A DNA stretch of 11,036 nt from JBOGGN01 sp050744165 (lineage in GTDB: Bacteria > Actinomycetota > Acidimicrobiia > Acidimicrobiales > Palsa-688): the NCBI GenBank assembly GCA_050744165.1, contig JBOGGN010000161.1, positions 1 through 11,036 on the forward strand. Reading direction: 5' to 3'. The position numbers and the translations under genes were made by a program. Shown here one piece after another: positions 8,494-11,036 of the stretch; within the stretch, counting starts at the first letter, position 1, and every line of letters starts with the position of its first letter. The notes beneath the pieces were generated by a model. It searched no databases, was not told where the DNA came from, and saw only the letters and a list, made by a program, of their open reading frames with translations.

Positions 8494-8719
8494 TCCGTTC
8501 CTTCGCCGGCCCGCCACCATGCTAGGAGTTGGCCCGCTGCTGGCCGTTGCCACCGCCGCAGCCGAAGGACTGGCACCGAAGTCAGGATTCGTCTCAGGAG
8601 TTGGGCGCATCAGGCTCGACCAGTTCTGCGGCGAACCTGACGAGATTCCTACTCCAGTCGGTCTGAAGCTTGCGGTACCGCCGGGAGGCGGTCGCGGCCG
8701 TAACTTATCGGTGGTACTT

Positions 8720-8752
8720 GCCAAAACACCGCGGTCCCGGGAGGGTGTCGCA
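8720..8752 (+). repeat. Left terminal inverted repeat
   Basis: 33 bp, from GCCAAAACACC to GGGTGTCGCA. It pairs with 9471-9502. Its two ends are also roughly complementary to each other (ACACC against GGGTGT), so each terminus could itself fold or bind a dimeric protein. Confidence 0.65.
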
Positions 8753-8810
8753 TTACTTGTTGATGGCCGACGCTCGACCCGGACGCCGTCGTGCGTGGTG
8801 GCATCGCCCC

Positions 8811-8935
8811 ACCGCCCGTACCGGATACGGTCTTGGTGACTTTTGTGACACCTGGTGACCGAAGGGTGCGGATTTCGGTCGAAAGTGGCACCAAGAGCCA
8901 AGGATGTACACAGGACTGGGACCGACCGCCGTCGA
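8811..8935 (+). repeat. 125-bp direct repeat, copy A
   Basis: Matches copy B (offset 215 bases) without gaps, with about 8 substitutions. It begins ACCGCCCG and ends CCGACCGCCGTCGA. It includes GTGAC three times at 8836, 8845 and 8855 (start to start 9 and 10 bases) and a hairpin GACCGAA-10 nt-TTCGGTC at 8857-8880. No function known. Confidence 0.85.
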
Positions 8936-9025
8936 CCACCAACAGAGCGCCAAGGGCCGCCTCGGCCCGATCGACCGAGCCGTCCCGCCGGTCCCCCCAA
9001 GTGCTCCGGCCCTTTGGCCTCTCCC

Positions 9026-9150
9026 ACCGCCCGCTCCGGATACGGTCTTCGTGACTTTTGTGACACCTGGTGACCAAAGAGTGCGGATTTCGGTCGAAAG
9101 TGGCGCCAAGAGCCAAAGATGTACACAGGACTGTGACCGACCGCCGTCGA
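9026..9150 (+). repeat. 125-bp direct repeat, copy B
   Basis: Second copy, with GTGAC at 9051, 9060 and 9070 conserved in the same phasing. In the hairpin arm G is replaced by A (GACCAAA), which leaves a G-U pair if the minus strand is transcribed. The 90 bases between the copies are not repeated. Confidence 0.85.
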
Positions 9151-9470
9151 TCTGCCGTCGCCGCGCTTCAGGAAACGTTCACCGGCCGCGGCTGGGACCC
9201 AGAAGCCGGGGCGACAGCGCCGCCTACAGCCCTGGGGCCGTCGGCAAAGGCGCCTCCGGCCGCGTTCTGAAGCAGCTCGATAAGGATCACCGCCAGCGCA
9301 GTGGCCACAGACGCCGACAGTTCCCCCGCGGTCCTCGATGGCCGCCTCATGGTCGACCAGGAATCGGGCCACGGTGGCATTGGTCGAACACCACCGCGCC
9401 GCAGATCACGTTGAACGCGGCGTCGGTGCGGCACGACGCCTCGATCCCACCAGGTGCATGCTCCCCATTC

Positions 9471-9502
9471 TGCGACACCCCTCCGGGCCGCGGTGTTTTG
9501 GC
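9471..9502 (-). repeat. Right terminal inverted repeat
   Basis: 32 bp. On the minus strand it begins GCCAAAACACCGCGG, identical over 15 bases to the left repeat, and ends GGGTGTCGCA. One single-base gap and two substitutions in the middle separate the two copies. ACTT follows it at 9503-9506. Confidence 0.65.
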
Positions 9503-9541
9503 ACTTGGCGGCGTGCGCCATGCCTGAAGGCAGCGTGACAT

Positions 9542-9570
9542 AGGTGGCGAACCCGACAGATCGGCCACCT
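9542..9570 (-). terminator. Possible hairpin terminator of the DUF1116 gene
   Basis: AGGTGGC (9542-9548) pairs with GCCACCT (9564-9570) across a 15-nt loop, with two more pairs possible past a one-base bulge. It starts about 20 bases after the DUF1116 stop on its strand. There is no T-tract after it, so it is at best an atypical terminator. Confidence 0.3.
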
Positions 9571-9590
9571 GGCTGATCTTTAGGCCCTCC

Positions 9591-11003
9591 CTACCCGGGC
9601 GTTCTCGCCAGGCGCGACAGAGCGGCGCGGAAGCAGGCGACGGGGCCCTCGGCGACGCCGGCGCCGATCTGTCCGGTGCCCGCGGTGGCATGGAGGATGC
9701 CGGTGTTGATGCGAGGGGTGATTCCGGTCTCGACCACCTTGCGGACATCGACCCCGAGAGCGGTGCCCCGCAGGCCGAGGAACGGCATCTTGAAGCGGGT
9801 ACTGCGGCCCACACAGATCTGGTCCATATCCTCGGTGGCGGCGACGGCGTCGGCCATGGCGCCGCCGAGGAAGGCGGCGACGGCGGGCGATGCCGCGGCC
9901 GCGGGGCCGCCGAGTCCGATCAGTTCCAGCACGGCGCTGTCACCGATGTCGCGGCCGGCCACCTCGGGGCCGTAGCCCGGCTGGTACAGGGCCCGGCCGA
10001 TCGGCGGTGCCTCGGTGATGAACCACTCCGGGGAGCCGGGGAGGCGGATGCCGAAGGTGGAGCCGTTGCGGGCCATGGTGGTCACGATGCTGGCGCCGGC
10101 CACCTGCTCGGCCCACAAGGTGAGCGACTTGGCGCCGGCCATGGCGATGTTCAAGAAGAAGAGGTGGTTGCCCGCCAGGAACTTCGCCAGGCCGCCAGCG
10201 CCGGCACCGGCGCTGTTTAGGGTCATGAGTTGGGGGAGGAGCTGGCGGATAAGCAGGTTGTTGGTCGCCTGGGTGCGCATGTGGACGTCGTCGCCCATCT
10301 GGAGGCCCTGGGCCACCAGGCTGAAGATGTCGAGGGGTCCGGCGGCCTCGAGGCAGCGGGCCAGCAGGGGGCCGGCCACGTCGCGAAGGAACACCAGGCG
10401 CTCGACCGCCTCGGCGGATTCCACGCCGAACCACGGGACTTGGCCCGGGCCCTGGTTGATCGAGGAGTAGGCGGTGGTGCCGCCGGCCTCGTTGACGGCG
10501 ATGTACATGGGGGCGCTGGGCCCGATGGCGCTGGCCATGGGGATCACCGAGCTGTGGTGGTTGGCCGGCTCCAGCGTGACCCGGCGCGACTCAATCAGGG
10601 CGGTGGCCTCGCCCGGGTTGGCGGCCCAGTCCTCGGCCATGACGGCAGCGCGGATCGAGCGCCGCAGCGGGTCGCAGACCGCCTCCCAGGCGATGGGGGG
10701 GCCGCTGTGCAGGATCATGCGGTCGCCCATGCCGGGGACCACCTCCGACGCCGGGCGGATGCCGACCAGCCGGGGGACGCCCTGGTCGAGGCGGCGCACG
10801 ACCTCGGCGTTGGCCTCGTCGATGGCTGCGGTCTGGACCCCGTAGGTGCGTTTCAGGGCGGCGACGGCCGCCTCGTCGCCGTCGGCGGGGATGCGCCACG
10901 CCACCTCGGCCACCGGGCGGCCCTGGTCGGCGATGGCGTCGGCGAACAGCGGCAGGCCGATGTTGACGACGGCCACCTCGCGGGGCAGCTCGACGGCGGT
11001 CAC
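9591..11003 (-). CDS. DUF1116 family protein, AllG/YlbE-like
   Basis: 470 aa, complete. It resembles the DUF1116 family, whose Escherichia coli member YlbE (AllG) is a subunit of oxamate carbamoyltransferase in allantoin breakdown, working with FdrA/AllF and the YlbF/AllH (DUF2877) subunit. Recognisable features include VVNIGLPLFADAI at the start, ANHHSSVIPMASAIGPSAP, NEAGGTTAYSSINQGPG near residue 190, GDDVHMRTQATNNLL in the middle and GVAEGPVACFRAAL at the end. There is no signal peptide. The start is GTG 11003, with GAGGGA eight bases upstream. A TGA at 11018-11016 in another frame could be the stop of a preceding gene, which would suit an fdrA-type operon, but too little sequence is present to tell. 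The actual substrate in this organism is not known. Confidence 0.8.
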   Translation of the reverse strand: MTAVELPREVAVVNIGLPLFADAIADQGRPVAEVAWRIPADGDEAAVAALKRTYGVQTAAIDEANAEVVRRLDQGVPRLVGIRPASEVVPGMGDRMILHSGPPIAWEAVCDPLRRSIRAAVMAEDWAANPGEATALIESRRVTLEPANHHSSVIPMASAIGPSAPMYIAVNEAGGTTAYSSINQGPGQVPWFGVESAEAVERLVFLRDVAGPLLARCLEAAGPLDIFSLVAQGLQMGDDVHMRTQATNNLLIRQLLPQLMTLNSAGAGAGGLAKFLAGNHLFFLNIAMAGAKSLTLWAEQVAGASIVTTMARNGSTFGIRLPGSPEWFITEAPPIGRALYQPGYGPEVAGRDIGDSAVLELIGLGGPAAAASPAVAAFLGGAMADAVAATEDMDQICVGRSTRFKMPFLGLRGTALGVDVRKVVETGITPRINTGILHATAGTGQIGAGVAEGPVACFRAALSRLARTPG

Positions 11004-11036
11004 CGTCCGGTTCCCTCAATGGGAGCGAGGGTGGGG

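Larger units (their letters stand above)
8720..9502. mobile_element. 783-bp element with terminal inverted repeats and a 4-bp target duplication
   Basis: Both ends start GCCAAAACACCGCGG reading inward and continue to GGGTGTCGCA, giving inverted repeats of 33 and 32 bp that match at about 30 of 33 aligned columns and then diverge. The direct repeat ACTT flanks the element exactly (8716-8719 and 9503-9506), as expected from a 4-bp target-site duplication. No transposase domain was recognised inside, so it is probably a non-autonomous (MITE-like) or decayed insertion sequence mobilised in trans. It sits between fur and the DUF1116 gene and interrupts no recognisable gene. The family cannot be named from sequence alone. 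Confidence 0.6.
8494..9590. other. Long non-coding stretch between fur and the DUF1116 gene
   Basis: About 1.1 kb without a gene I can support. Bases 8494-8715 are the fur leader, holding a 10-bp palindrome GCGGTACCGC at 8672-8681 but no recognised promoter. Bases 8720-9502 form the inverted-repeat-bounded element with its two 125-bp repeats. Bases 9507-9590 lie downstream of the DUF1116 gene and carry one hairpin. Open frames here run through repeats on several frames and show no recognisable domain. Confidence 0.6.

Noticed and set aside
8649..9116. Minus- and plus-strand frames over the 125-bp repeats, with similar peptides such as ATFDRNPH and VTRCHKSH
   Set aside because: The similarity between these peptides only reflects the DNA repeat; several frames are open at once and none resembles a known protein.
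8811..9150. CRISPR array
   Set aside because: Only two long 125-bp copies with a 90-bp gap; no short regular repeats and no cas genes.
8494..9372. Extension of the Fur frame to 442 aa
   Set aside because: The added part runs through repeats and the transposon-like element with no domain; ATG 8493 has a good ribosome binding site and gives the normal Fur length.
9168..9521. 117-codon minus-strand frame
   Set aside because: No recognisable domain, and it crosses the right inverted repeat of the element.

Overview
The window is GC-rich throughout, with closely packed genes, ATGA stop/start overlaps and GTG starts. The protein families (LuxR-type two-component regulator, ABC-2 exporter pair, LigD-type repair enzyme) suggest an actinobacterium, perhaps an uncultured soil or sediment lineage. 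No rRNA or tRNA was seen, so finer placement is not possible.

Left part (1-3236): a lysine-degradation cluster. Two genes run leftward, a saccharopine-dehydrogenase-family protein best read as lysine 6-dehydrogenase (554-1639) and, overlapping it by ATGA, the start of a DUF1338 2-oxoadipate dioxygenase/decarboxylase (1-557, cut by the window edge). Divergent from them is an ALDH7/antiquitin-type aminoadipate-semialdehyde dehydrogenase (1644-3236). Together they would take lysine to aminoadipate semialdehyde, then aminoadipate, and, after a transaminase not seen here, 2-oxoadipate to 2-hydroxyglutarate. The divergent starts lie only 4 bases apart, and a good -10 box suggests a leaderless leftward transcript.

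Middle (3241-6309): a NarL/LuxR response regulator overlaps the 3' part of its sensor kinase. The kinase is joined head-to-head to an ABC-2 ATPase that has lost its first codons, followed by an overlapping permease. The kinase lacks its sensor half and phosphoacceptor histidine, and both truncated genes meet exactly at one GACGTC. This looks like a deletion in a formerly divergent regulator/exporter locus, or a chimeric join. It is the strongest anomaly in the window.

Right part (6327-8493): a two-domain LigD-like protein (phosphoesterase plus polymerase, no ligase) lies 19 bases downstream of a Fur-family repressor. Bases 8494-9590 hold no convincing gene. They contain a 783-bp element (8720-9502) with about 33-bp terminal inverted repeats, a 4-bp target duplication ACTT, and two internal 125-bp repeats, so it looks like a non-autonomous or decayed transposon. 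The window ends with a complete DUF1116 protein related to AllG/YlbE (9591-11003), whose upstream neighbours lie outside.
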